From Richelia sinica FACHB-800 (GTDB lineage: Bacteria; Cyanobacteriota; Cyanobacteriia; Cyanobacteriales; Nostocaceae): a DNA stretch of 56,400 nucleotides. Below are positions 1-8,359 of the stretch, piece by piece. Position 1 is the first letter of the stretch. Every line of letters begins with the position of its first letter. The stretch covers positions 1 through 56,400 of the forward strand of contig NZ_JACJTT010000036.1 in assembly GCF_014698825.1 (NCBI RefSeq). Reading direction: 5' to 3'. The position numbers and the translations under genes were made by a program. Below the pieces are notes generated by a model. The model was not told where the DNA came from. It saw nothing but the letters and a program-made list of their open reading frames with translations, and ran no database searches.

Positions 1-672
1 AATGAATTTATAATCACTATCAAATAGATATACTTTAATGTTTCGCCCAAAATCTAACATATTTTGGGCTGTTTTTATCGCATTTTTCTTAACATTCAAC
101 ACTTCTGCTGCTAGATTAACTGTGGTTGTGGTTTTGCCTACACCTCCTTTGTTGTTGTAGATGGCTACGGTGAGGGCTGTTGGGGGACTGATAATTTTCT
201 GTTTGATTTGTTTAACTGTTTTGGTGATGTTATCAAGGTTTATTTCTAAACATTGGGTGACAGGGTGGATGACTTTACCGTGTTTTCTGAAGAGTTGGAT
301 GTGGCATGAATTGGTGATGATGCCCCATTCAACGGTTTTGCTGTTGGGGGAAAGTAAATATCTTTTGATTTGAGTTACAATGTTGCGATATTGGGCTGTG
401 CCTTCGGTGAGGTTGATGTCTCTGCCTTTAATTTCTATTAATATTTGGGGGTTATTTCCGGTGTGGAGAAAGATGTCTGAGTTGTTTGTGTTGTGACGAA
501 GGGCAAAATCTACCGCTTCGTTACCAATGCCTGTGCTGAATTCGGGATAAACTTCTGTGGAAGGCTTGAAACCCAATGCTTTGAAGAATTCGGGCATGAA
601 GTTTTGCCCAACTGTGACTTCTTTCGCTTTGTCAGGTAGGCTGGCTAGGGCTTGTTCTAGGGTATTGGGCAT
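1..672 (-). CDS. Restriction-type nuclease domain fused to ParA-like ATPase (3' part beyond window)
   Basis: Reading leftwards from ATG at 670-672, the frame stays open for 224 codons to the window edge, so the C-terminus is missing. Residues about 20-135 look like the N-terminal nuclease domain of type I restriction subunits (HSDR_N, PD-(D/E)XK fold): Asp55 in VDFALRH, then Glu80 and Lys82 in LIEIKGRD. Residues 168-186 carry a deviant Walker A of the ParA/MinD family (NNKGGVGKTTTTVNLAA). About 14 extra residues lie between that helix and the next recognisable strand (KVYLFDSD), so a small insertion is possible. The frame is also open upstream of this ATG with protein-like sequence (a TTG could serve as start), so the N-terminus is uncertain. 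Family knowledge: ParA ATPases move or position DNA. A joint role with a nuclease is inference. Confidence 0.6.
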   Translation of the reverse strand, partial: MPNTLEQALASLPDKAKEVTVGQNFMPEFFKALGFKPSTEVYPEFSTGIGNEAVDFALRHNTNNSDIFLHTGNNPQILIEIKGRDINLTEGTAQYRNIVTQIKRYLLSPNSKTVEWGIITNSCHIQLFRKHGKVIHPVTQCLEINLDNITKTVKQIKQKIISPPTALTVAIYNNKGGVGKTTTTVNLAAEVLNVKKNAIKTAQNMLDFGRNIKVYLFDSDYKFI

Positions 673-996
673 ATTTGGGATAGTTGGATGTAAGTTGGAA
701 AATATTGGTATTTTTGATAGTCCTAATTCAGGCAAATCATAATTTAGATAGATTGCTATTATCAGGTATTATACAAAAGCATTCAGTAATTAATTTCAAT
801 TAATTACAAATTATTCCACAACCATCACAACTTATCTTTTACCAAAGTCATTTTACCGAAGCGTGATAAGCAAAGCTTAAGCCTCCGGCTATCCCCCTAC
901 TTATGCCAGAGAGCGATCGCAAATCTATCATCAAAGCCATTTTAAAGAGCGATCACCTTATGGTATGAGTAGTAGTTAAATAGATTTAATATACGT
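673..996. other. Intergenic region between divergent ParA-like gene and xisH
   Basis: This AT-rich 324-base spacer separates divergently transcribed genes, so it must hold both promoters. It contains one HIP1 octamer near 912 and a related GAGCGATCACC near 948. No clear Shine-Dalgarno sequence precedes xisH, and no RNA gene was recognised. Confidence 0.5.
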
Positions 997-1413
997 ATGC
1001 CAGCTAAAGATATATTTCATAATACAGTTAAAACAGCCCTTGAAAAAGATAAATGGACAATTACTGACGAGCATCTATTTATTCAAGTTGAGGATATTGA
1101 TTTTTACATAGACCTAACAGCAGAGAGAATTCTAGCTGCTGAAAAAACTGGTAAAAAAATAGCAGTAGAGATAAAATCCTTTTTAGGAGCCTCAGACGTA
1201 ACTGAATTTCACCTAGCTCTTGGTCAATGTCTCAACTACCGTTCAGCACTGAGGCTGACCGAACCTGAGCGGATTTTGTATTTAGCCGTTCCAGTAGATG
1301 TTTATAATGAGTTTTTTAGTCGGAAGTTTATTCAAAGAATAATTGGGGAATATCAACTAAAATTACTAATTTTTAATCCAGAGCGAGAGGAGATTGTTAT
1401 ATGGAGAGACTAA
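997..1413 (+). CDS. xisH: XisH family protein (predicted PD-(D/E)XK fold)
   Basis: The 138-aa product matches XisH, first described as one of the factors controlling excision of the fdxN element in Anabaena but found in many cyanobacteria without that element. Visible motifs are the start MPAKDIFHNTVKTALEKDKW, Asp39 in DFYIDLTAER and AVEIKSF with the E-x-K of a PD-(D/E)XK nuclease-like core. Its stop overlaps the start of xisI by 13 nt, the usual translationally coupled arrangement. No nif, fdxN or xisF-like recombinase gene lies in the window, so an excision role here cannot be claimed. Family assignment is firm; biochemical activity is inference. Confidence 0.88.
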   Translation: MPAKDIFHNTVKTALEKDKWTITDEHLFIQVEDIDFYIDLTAERILAAEKTGKKIAVEIKSFLGASDVTEFHLALGQCLNYRSALRLTEPERILYLAVPVDVYNEFFSRKFIQRIIGEYQLKLLIFNPEREEIVIWRD

Positions 1414-1730
1414 ATTATAGAGAAATCGTCCAAAAAATTCTGGAAAGTCATGCGAAAAATCGCTCAAATAGCCAGACAGAAGTCAAATTGTTATTTGATA
1501 CTGAGCGCGATCATTATCAAGTTCTTAATATTGGATGGCAAGACCTAACGCGAATATTTGGTTGTATTATTTACGTAGAAATTAAAGATGGCAAAATTTG
1601 GATCGAACGCGATGGAACGGAAATCGGAGTAGCTAATGAATTAGTAGAAGTTGGAGTTCCTAAACAAGATATAGTTTTGGCGTTTAAAGCCCCATACAAA
1701 CGAAAATTTACTGAGTTTGCTGCTAGTTGA
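1401..1730 (+). CDS. xisI: XisI family protein
   Basis: The 109-aa product matches XisI, the obligate partner of XisH: the start MERLNYREIVQKIL, the central WQDLTRIFGCIIYVEIKDGKIWIERDG region (shown in part) and the end VPKQDIVLAFKAPYKRKFTEFA are typical. The gene starts inside the xisH 3' end (13-nt overlap), which indicates coupled translation. XisI proteins are small alpha/beta proteins often found in several copies per genome with matched XisH. Function beyond the historical link to fdxN-element rearrangement is not established by this sequence. No terminator is obvious; the next gene faces the opposite way. Confidence 0.88.
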   Translation: MERLNYREIVQKILESHAKNRSNSQTEVKLLFDTERDHYQVLNIGWQDLTRIFGCIIYVEIKDGKIWIERDGTEIGVANELVEVGVPKQDIVLAFKAPYKRKFTEFAAS

Positions 1731-1771
1731 AACTTACCTATCAAGCGATCGCCTTTTCATCATTCAAATTT

Positions 1772-1858
1772 TAAACCACGCCGTGCGACAATATGATAAG
1801 CCAACAAGTGCAAGGGAATAAATGTCAAAAATTGTGACAATATTTCCTCAACTTCAGC
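1772..1858 (-). pseudogene. Duplicate of an internal 3' segment of glmS
   Basis: These 87 bases align without gaps to 2943-3029 inside glmS, with about 8 mismatches by eye (roughly 91% identity), in the same orientation. They encode the same C-terminal stretch of the second SIS domain (AEVEEIL..., then LLAYHIVARRGL), with no frameshift or stop inside the match; a stop follows shortly after. The copy lies just beyond the 3' end of the Rpn-type gene, so that gene sits between two direct repeats of glmS sequence. Confidence 0.85.
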
Positions 1859-1889
1859 TAGTATTTTGGTATGTTTGAAAAGCGTGCTT

Positions 1890-2759
1890 CTATTTCTCAG
1901 TAGTAGCTTCTAAATTCTGCAACCAAACAACTAAATCATCTAAACTTACAAAATCTAATAACACCTCAGTCAAAGCATCCAACTGTGGCAGCGATAACTT
2001 TTCAATCTCGATTCTTAGCTGACTTGGGACTTCCCCAAATCTTTTAGACAATAACCGCAGGATAAGATTTACTTCTCCTTGCTGTCTACCTTGTTCAGTA
2101 GCTTCCTCTCTAAGTTCTTCATACAAGCGAGTTTGCTGAAAACTGATACCTAACATTGCTTCTATCTCCACACGAGTTAAACGAGTAAACCGATAAGAAA
2201 TAATTGTGGTAATTATCTCCATTATGGCGCGACTGGCTACCGTTTCGGCTAATTCCTGCTGACAACGGTTGAGCAAATATCTTGCTGCTGCTGGTGCTTC
2301 CTCTTCCTCTAGCGTTGTTAAAACCAACAAACCCACATCCAGGGGTAATTGTTCAATTTCTCCTAACTCATCCAAATATACTCGATGTACTTGTTCAGAA
2401 CTCAAAAGTGCGCGATAGGGTTTATTTTCCCCTTGTTCTGTACTGCGATTTGGATAAATTACTACCGCTTGCCAATCTTGGAAACGTTCTCTATTTCGAT
2501 AAAAATATAAAAACAACTCCCCAAACAAACGCTCATACAGTCGCTCATCTTTTTGAAATTGCACCTCACAAAAATAAACAACCCCTGGTGCTTCGGTTTC
2601 TGGTGGTAAAAACACCCCGTCAATTTCAAACTTTGGCTCTTTTACCGCTACCGAATCGAAGCGATAATTAGCTGCATTCGCTGGTGGATTGTCTACTAAC
2701 TCAAACAGCAGCTTGGGGGATTGTTGAAATAAATAATAAAAAATAGAGTCACGTCGCAT
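1890..2759 (-). CDS. Rpn/DUF2887 family PD-(D/E)XK nuclease with DUF4351 tail
   Basis: The 289-aa product has the DUF2887 organisation common in cyanobacteria: the start MRRDSIFYYLFQQSPKLLFE, a nuclease core with Asp in FEIDGVFLP and E-x-Q in YFCEVQFQKDERLYERLF, then a C-terminal helical DUF4351 region (about residues 230-285, RLLSKRFGEVPSQL ... LDDLVVWL). Related Rpn proteins promote recombination and have DNA endonuclease activity; here this is family knowledge only. The gene lies downstream of glmS on the same strand, but a strong terminator (2781-2823) separates them, and it is bracketed by two copies of a glmS 3' segment, which suggests it arrived by insertion. Confidence 0.82.
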   Translation of the reverse strand: MRRDSIFYYLFQQSPKLLFELVDNPPANAANYRFDSVAVKEPKFEIDGVFLPPETEAPGVVYFCEVQFQKDERLYERLFGELFLYFYRNRERFQDWQAVVIYPNRSTEQGENKPYRALLSSEQVHRVYLDELGEIEQLPLDVGLLVLTTLEEEEAPAAARYLLNRCQQELAETVASRAIMEIITTIISYRFTRLTRVEIEAMLGISFQQTRLYEELREEATEQGRQQGEVNLILRLLSKRFGEVPSQLRIEIEKLSLPQLDALTEVLLDFVSLDDLVVWLQNLEATTEK

Positions 2760-2780
2760 ATAATGTTAATCAATCCTATA

Positions 2781-2823
2781 CAAAAAAATTATCCTATGGT
2801 TTTTATATACAACCATAGGATAA
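2781..2823 (-). terminator. Rho-independent terminator after glmS
   Basis: A perfect 13-bp inverted repeat, TTATCCTATGGTT (2789-2801) with AACCATAGGATAA (2811-2823), has a 9-nt loop. On the minus strand it is followed by seven T residues. It therefore ends glmS transcription before the Rpn-type gene. Confidence 0.85.
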
Positions 2824-2894
2824 ATGTATAACTTATTGATTAATTTTCCAAGGTTTTTATTTCCCCAAAAATTCAATTTTTACCTTTATTTTAA

Positions 2895-4790
2895 TTATTC
2901 AACAGTTACTGACTTCGCCAAATTTCTAGGCTGGTCTACGTCTAAACCACGCCGTGCAGCAATATGATAAGCCAACAATTGCAAGGGAATAACTGTCAAA
3001 ATAGGTGACAATATTTCCTCCACTTCAGCAACAGGAATTAAATCATTAAAAATTTCTGCCGCTTCCCCATCATTCACAGAAGTTACACCAATTAATCGGG
3101 AATCTCTGGCTTTCGCTTCTTGGGCATTAGAAATCACTTTTTCATATACATTACCAGGCATAGCTATAGCTACTACTGGCACTTTTGCATCTAACAAAGC
3201 AATGGGCCCATGTTTCATTTCTCCGGCTGGATAGCCTTCTGCATGGATATAGCTGATTTCTTTGAGTTTTAAAGCACCTTCTAAAGCAATGGGAAAATTA
3301 ATTCCTCTGCCGACAAAAATGAAATCTTTTGTCTCGGCAAAATCATGCACTAAATGCTCAATATAACGTTCTTGAGTTTCTAAAATTGCTTCAATTTCTG
3401 CGGGTAGTTGACGTAAACCATTAATGATTTCTGCTAATCTTGCGGCTGTGAGAGTTTGACGACGGTAAGCTAAATCTAAAGCTAAAGCATAAAACGCCAT
3501 TAATTGAGCAATAAACGTTTTTGTCGCTGCTACACCAATTTCAATACCTCCATGGGTATTGATAATATTGGCTACCATATTACCCAAGGTGCTTTCTGGT
3601 CGATTGGTAATTCCTAGCAGTCGCACGTGATACTTAGCTTCCTTCCCTTGACGGCGTTCTTTTTCCATTCCTAACGCTGCTAAGGTATCGGCAGTTTCCC
3701 CAGACTGGGTGACACCTATAGTTAAAGTATGGGCAGTGAGGGGTGATGGCGCATAGCGAAACTCAGAAGCGTATTGTACTTGAGTCGGAATTTCTGCTAG
3801 TTGTTCTAATAAATATTTACCTACTAAAGCGGCGTGCCAACTGGTTCCACAAGCGACAATTTGAATTTGTTCTAAATCTGCATACAATGCCTCATCTATA
3901 CCCAATGTCACGGGAGATTGATCATTAGCTTGGGCATTCCACCCACCAGGAAAATAAGCTTCTAAACACGCTCTGACTACACCTGGCTGCTCATAAATTT
4001 CCTTGAGCATAAAATGCTTGAATCCCTGTTTCTCTACCATGATGGGATTCCAGTTGAGGGTGCGAGGATGCTTTTTCAGGCGGTGTCCAGCGAAATTATA
4101 AACTTCCACCCCCAAAGGAGTTAAGCGAGCGATTTCACCGTTTTCTAGGGGCAATACAGCGCGGGTATGGGAGACAATGGCAGGGGTGTCAGAGGCACAG
4201 AAAAATTCTCCTTGACCAAAACCAATTACCAGAGGTGCTTGTTGACGAATGACAATCAGTTCATCAGGATAATCAGCCGAAATAGCAGCGATCGCAAATG
4301 CTCCCTCTAGTTTACCCACGGCCTCCCGCACAGCGTCAAAAAACCGCGAAGGAGAAAGGGGATTTTCGGGAATATGCTTTAAACACTCAGCTATCAGATG
4401 GGGAATTACTTCGGTATCTGTCTCGGAGCGAAATTCGTGACCCTTTCCTTTCAGTTGTTCCCTTAATTCGCGGTAATTTTCAATAATACCATTTTGCACC
4501 ACAGCCACTCGCAATGCCGTATCCATGTGGGGATGAGCATTATATTCTTCTGGTTTACCATGGGTAGCCCAACGAGTGTGACCAATGCCAATTTGAGCAG
4601 GGGTTTCTATTTGCTCTAGCTTAGAACGCAGATTATGTAGCTTCCCTTTAGCTCTGACACAATGAACCTCACCTTCCCAAATAGTCGCGACACCAGCTGA
4701 GTCATAACCCCTATACTCTAACTTTTCTAGCCCAGCTAGCAGAATATTTGTCGCCGGTTGAGTGCCAATATATCCAACAATTCCGCACAT
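2895..4790 (-). CDS. glmS: Glutamine-fructose-6-phosphate aminotransferase (isomerizing)
   Basis: GlmS makes glucosamine 6-phosphate from fructose 6-phosphate and glutamine, the first step toward UDP-GlcNAc for peptidoglycan and envelope polysaccharide. The 631-aa protein starts MCGIVGYIG, giving the N-terminal nucleophile Cys of the Ntn glutaminase domain (about 1-220, with GYDSAG and GIGHTRWATHG). Two SIS sugar-isomerase domains follow (about 300-440 and 480-610; CGTSWHA, TQSGETADT, GRG, HAEGYPAGEMKHGP), and the conserved end DVDQPRNLAKSVTVE is intact. A good Shine-Dalgarno, AGGAGGGG, lies about 8 nt upstream of the ATG. No glmS ribozyme-like leader was recognised. It is a single-gene unit closed by the terminator at 2781-2823. 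Confidence 0.97.
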   Translation of the reverse strand: MCGIVGYIGTQPATNILLAGLEKLEYRGYDSAGVATIWEGEVHCVRAKGKLHNLRSKLEQIETPAQIGIGHTRWATHGKPEEYNAHPHMDTALRVAVVQNGIIENYRELREQLKGKGHEFRSETDTEVIPHLIAECLKHIPENPLSPSRFFDAVREAVGKLEGAFAIAAISADYPDELIVIRQQAPLVIGFGQGEFFCASDTPAIVSHTRAVLPLENGEIARLTPLGVEVYNFAGHRLKKHPRTLNWNPIMVEKQGFKHFMLKEIYEQPGVVRACLEAYFPGGWNAQANDQSPVTLGIDEALYADLEQIQIVACGTSWHAALVGKYLLEQLAEIPTQVQYASEFRYAPSPLTAHTLTIGVTQSGETADTLAALGMEKERRQGKEAKYHVRLLGITNRPESTLGNMVANIINTHGGIEIGVAATKTFIAQLMAFYALALDLAYRRQTLTAARLAEIINGLRQLPAEIEAILETQERYIEHLVHDFAETKDFIFVGRGINFPIALEGALKLKEISYIHAEGYPAGEMKHGPIALLDAKVPVVAIAMPGNVYEKVISNAQEAKARDSRLIGVTSVNDGEAAEIFNDLIPVAEVEEILSPILTVIPLQLLAYHIAARRGLDVDQPRNLAKSVTVE

Positions 4791-4936
4791 AGCTCACACC
4801 CCTCCTATTTGAGGATGATTAGATTCAATACCTTGGTCAGCATAAAAGGGTCATTTTAGCAAATATTCTGATGGTATAGCCGTAGACAAGATATTTATAC
4901 CAATTCAAACTCTCTCCTCTACTCCCCCCTCTCTTT

Positions 4937-5093
4937 CTGTCACCTGTCACCTATCACCTGTCACCTATCACCTGTCACCTGTCACCTGTCACCTGTCACC
5001 TGTCACCTGTCACCTGTCACCTGTCACCTATCACCTGTCACCTGTCACCTGTCACCTGTCACCTGTCACCTGTCACCTATCACCTGTCACCTG
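4937..5093. repeat. Heptanucleotide tandem repeat (STRR type), about 22 units
   Basis: About 22 head-to-tail copies of a 7-nt unit (TCACCTG, with TCACCTA variants at several positions) run without spacers. Such short tandemly repeated repetitive sequences are a known hallmark of heterocystous cyanobacterial genomes. Variable copy number between strains is expected. Confidence 0.95.
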
Positions 5094-5123
5094 CTATTGG
5101 GGACAGAAATTCAGAAAAAAACA

Positions 5124-5202
5124 AGTGCTGAGTCCTGAGGGAAGAAGCAAGACAGCTATAAGCCAAAAATCTTGTTTCTTCTTAATCTCAGTTCCCAGCA
5201 CT
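5124..5202. repeat. Imperfect inverted repeat downstream of psaC
   Basis: The arm starting AGTGCTGAGTCCTGAGG at 5124 is partly complementary to the arm ending CTCAGTTCCCAGCACT at 5202, continuing into GAAGAAGCAAGA / TCTTGTTTCTTC, with about 13 nt between the arms. It could fold in the psaC 3' untranslated region. It lacks the T-run of a classical terminator. Confidence 0.5.
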
Positions 5203-5226
5203 CAAGTACCAAGAATTTTAAAACTC

Positions 5227-5910
<684 letters not shown>

Positions 5911-6399
5911 TCAGGGCTGGATGGTGAGGGTATAGTTACGTTTAACACCAGGGTCAAATGTACCTACCCAAATGCGATAGATTCCTTGTTTCCAGTCGCG
6001 ATCGCTCACACTCGCATCTTTACTTTTACCTGTATCATCACCACAGCGAATTGTTTTTTCGTCTGGGCCTTGGATAAATAAGGTGGTGTCAAAACCGCCA
6101 GTATTGACTAAAATTTTGAGATTATCAAAGTCTTTTTCTAACACCAAAATGTGATCGGGATTGGGGTCACCAAAGCCAATACAGGCTTTCTGATGGCGAT
6201 CGCGATTACTCATGGCCGATAAAGAATAAGCACCGTTGGTATAACCTGTGACTGTGCCTTGAGCCTGGTCAAAACCTGGAGCCAGTTTGACTGTGCCAAA
6301 ATTAGCTTTTTCTGCGGCTACAGATGAGGTATTGACAATAGTAAATGTAGCTAAAATTATCCCAAGGGCATACTGAAGCCGGAGGCGACAAAATGGCAT
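5911..6399 (-). CDS. Secreted hypothetical protein, PPC-like beta domain
   Basis: The 162-aa product begins with a basic stretch and a hydrophobic segment (about 9-28, ending SSVAAEKA) that looks like a Sec signal peptide. The mature part contains HILVLEKDFDNLKILVNTGG, FDTTLFIQGPD, RCGDD and YRIWVGTFDPG, which resemble the bacterial pre-peptidase C-terminal (PPC) beta-sandwich and related domains common in cyanobacterial envelope proteins. No enzyme active site is visible. Two cysteines (in KACIGFG and IRCGDD) could form a disulfide. It lies 118 nt downstream of the DUF3352 gene on the same strand, but co-transcription is unproven. Confidence 0.65.
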   Translation of the reverse strand: MPFCRLRLQYALGIILATFTIVNTSSVAAEKANFGTVKLAPGFDQAQGTVTGYTNGAYSLSAMSNRDRHQKACIGFGDPNPDHILVLEKDFDNLKILVNTGGFDTTLFIQGPDEKTIRCGDDTGKSKDASVSDRDWKQGIYRIWVGTFDPGVKRNYTLTIQP

Positions 6400-6517
6400 A
6401 TTAGTCCTCCAACAATATTAAAAAGTAACTATATATACTAATTTTGCCATTAGTCATTAGCGATTTGTGATTGGTAAAACTACGATTAATTACCAATTAC
6501 AAATTACCAATTACTGA

Positions 6518-8206
6518 TTACGGATTGAGTTGGAAGAAGACACCACCTTTGAGAATTCCTGTCTCGCTGCCGTAACTACTGACTGTAAGCGATCGCAATT
6601 TGTGAAAAAGTGGTTTACCTAACACTTCTACAAATTTCAGCAAAGGTATTTGCTTCTCTAGCAAACCTTGGCTCTTTTGCCAGTCCAGATAAACGTAGCC
6701 TTGGTTGGGTTGGGGTATGGCTGCTATACCCTTTTGAAAATTGGGGTTATCTAGGACAGATTTTGCTGGGGTAGCAAGGATTTGATTCATTATCTCCAAG
6801 TCTGAGGCAAAAATTTCGTAATTATCTAAAGATGTATGGGCACCTCGGATTTTAGTTTCTACTGATAATGGTGCTTGCTTTTGTTTAGCAGTGGTTAACT
6901 CTGTCCAAGCCAGAATTTGGTGATTATTTAAGGTGAGGGAATTGACATTTAAGCCGTTTTGACTAGCAATTTTGTCTAAATTTACAATCCCTGCTTCTAG
7001 TTGAGGAGATTTTTCCACCACAAACACCCAACTAGGGAGAGAATTATTGGTATGTGGTAGAAGTGCGATCGCATATTCTCCTGTCACCCAACTAAAAATA
7101 TCCTGATTAAAATTCAATCCCCAGCGTTTTTGTATCTCTACTAAAGGTTGAGCCAAACGACCCAAAGCATCTTCCCCAGTACCGTAAAGAGTGCTAGTCC
7201 CCTGTTTCCAAAGTTTTGCTAAATTGCTTGTTTCTAAATTCGTTAAATTAACACCCGCTACAGCCACACCAGCCGATTCAGGAATGTAACGCCAAGCTGC
7301 TATAGGTTGAGCTAATAACGGTGCTGAAGATTCCGCCTTTGTCGGTGCTAAAAATGTGGTTTCTGCCAACAAACCTTGGGGATTTAACACCAAACCCATA
7401 ATTTCACTGTCATAGGTGGCAGCAGACAATTTTAACCCTTGCCATTGGGCTACCATAGGCAAATTTAAAAAAGCCACTGCTACTGCATGTTCGGGTAATT
7501 GTTCCGTGGCCTTTTGATATTTTCGCGAACTAGTTAAATTCAAATCCGGTGCTTGTAAATTATTAATTGCTTCTCGCAACACCTTGGGGTCATTGGCAAA
7601 TAAAACAAAATTATCCACAACTGCACCAGCTAAAGTATTTTGGTTTTTAGCACCAGCAGCCACTTGATGATTGTCGTAGATAATCTTAATCCCTTGATAT
7701 TGTTCAACCTCTAATTTTGCTCCCAACAAAGCACGTTTAGAAAACAGCAGTTCCAAAAACTCGCGACTCTTCTCTGGTTTTTCTGTAGCTAGTGCCATCA
7801 AATATCCTGACTGAAAACCATTTTCTGTATTTCGGTCTAAATCTTTACTAGTTACAGCTAAAGTAATCTCATTCCCCAACCAAGGGCGAATATCTTCTTG
7901 GTAATCTATATTGCTTTTCTCGAATAGATTATGTTTAATCTCAGCCAGTTCTCCCTGGGTATCTAATTTCTGTAGCTTCTCAGGATTAACTAGCAAAGAC
8001 ACCATTACAGGTGCTAGCTTCGAGACAAATATTGCCGCACCAGGTTGGGAACGAGAGGCAACAAGATGAGCAGGACTGCGACCCACAAACCAGTAAAAGC
8101 CAGCAATACCCAGTAAAACTAACCCAATCACACCAGCCACTAAAAAACCAAAGAAGGAGTTTTGTCTGTTCACACTAAACCTATTTTTCAGCTTTTCTGC
8201 CACCAT
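6518..8206 (-). CDS. DUF3352 membrane-anchored protein
   Basis: The 562-aa product fits the cyanobacterial DUF3352 family. One N-terminal transmembrane segment (about 20-40, FLVAGVIGLVLLGIAGFYWF) is followed by a large soluble domain starting near HLVASRSQPGAAIFVSKLAP and reaching the C-terminus. The topology suggests a periplasm- or lumen-facing domain tethered to a membrane. No catalytic motif is recognisable, and the function of the family is unknown. Two HIP1 sites (near 6588 and 7062) place it in the core-like part of the chromosome, in contrast to the module that follows. Confidence 0.8.
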   Translation of the reverse strand: MVAEKLKNRFSVNRQNSFFGFLVAGVIGLVLLGIAGFYWFVGRSPAHLVASRSQPGAAIFVSKLAPVMVSLLVNPEKLQKLDTQGELAEIKHNLFEKSNIDYQEDIRPWLGNEITLAVTSKDLDRNTENGFQSGYLMALATEKPEKSREFLELLFSKRALLGAKLEVEQYQGIKIIYDNHQVAAGAKNQNTLAGAVVDNFVLFANDPKVLREAINNLQAPDLNLTSSRKYQKATEQLPEHAVAVAFLNLPMVAQWQGLKLSAATYDSEIMGLVLNPQGLLAETTFLAPTKAESSAPLLAQPIAAWRYIPESAGVAVAGVNLTNLETSNLAKLWKQGTSTLYGTGEDALGRLAQPLVEIQKRWGLNFNQDIFSWVTGEYAIALLPHTNNSLPSWVFVVEKSPQLEAGIVNLDKIASQNGLNVNSLTLNNHQILAWTELTTAKQKQAPLSVETKIRGAHTSLDNYEIFASDLEIMNQILATPAKSVLDNPNFQKGIAAIPQPNQGYVYLDWQKSQGLLEKQIPLLKFVEVLGKPLFHKLRSLTVSSYGSETGILKGGVFFQLNP

Positions 8207-8359
8207 GAAATAGTATAGGATTCCTGTGCTATCTCTGCCTCAGCTGGATGAAGGCAGGCCAGACTGGTAAGTAGATGTCATAAAAAAATTGCTATAAGTC
8301 CCGACATTCTGTCCAAACTTCTCTACGATTCATTTCCACCATCGGTCTAATCAACAGGT

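Larger units (their letters stand above)
4791..5226. other. Repeat-filled spacer between glmS and psaC
   Basis: This 436-base spacer contains the glmS promoter side (about 4791-4900), a long heptamer tandem repeat (4937-5093) and an imperfect inverted repeat (5124-5202). No gene is present. Confidence 0.7.

Noticed and set aside
997-1730. fdxN element or another developmentally excised element
   Set aside because: Only xisH/xisI are present; no recombinase, nif gene or matching border repeats in the window.
2781-3029. Tn7 or CAST insertion at glmS
   Set aside because: No tnsA, B, C, D or terminal repeats were found, and the duplicated glmS piece does not reach the terminal codons used by TnsD.
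4937-5093. CRISPR-like repetitive array
   Set aside because: Units are only 7 nt and directly adjacent, with no spacers; no cas genes are present.
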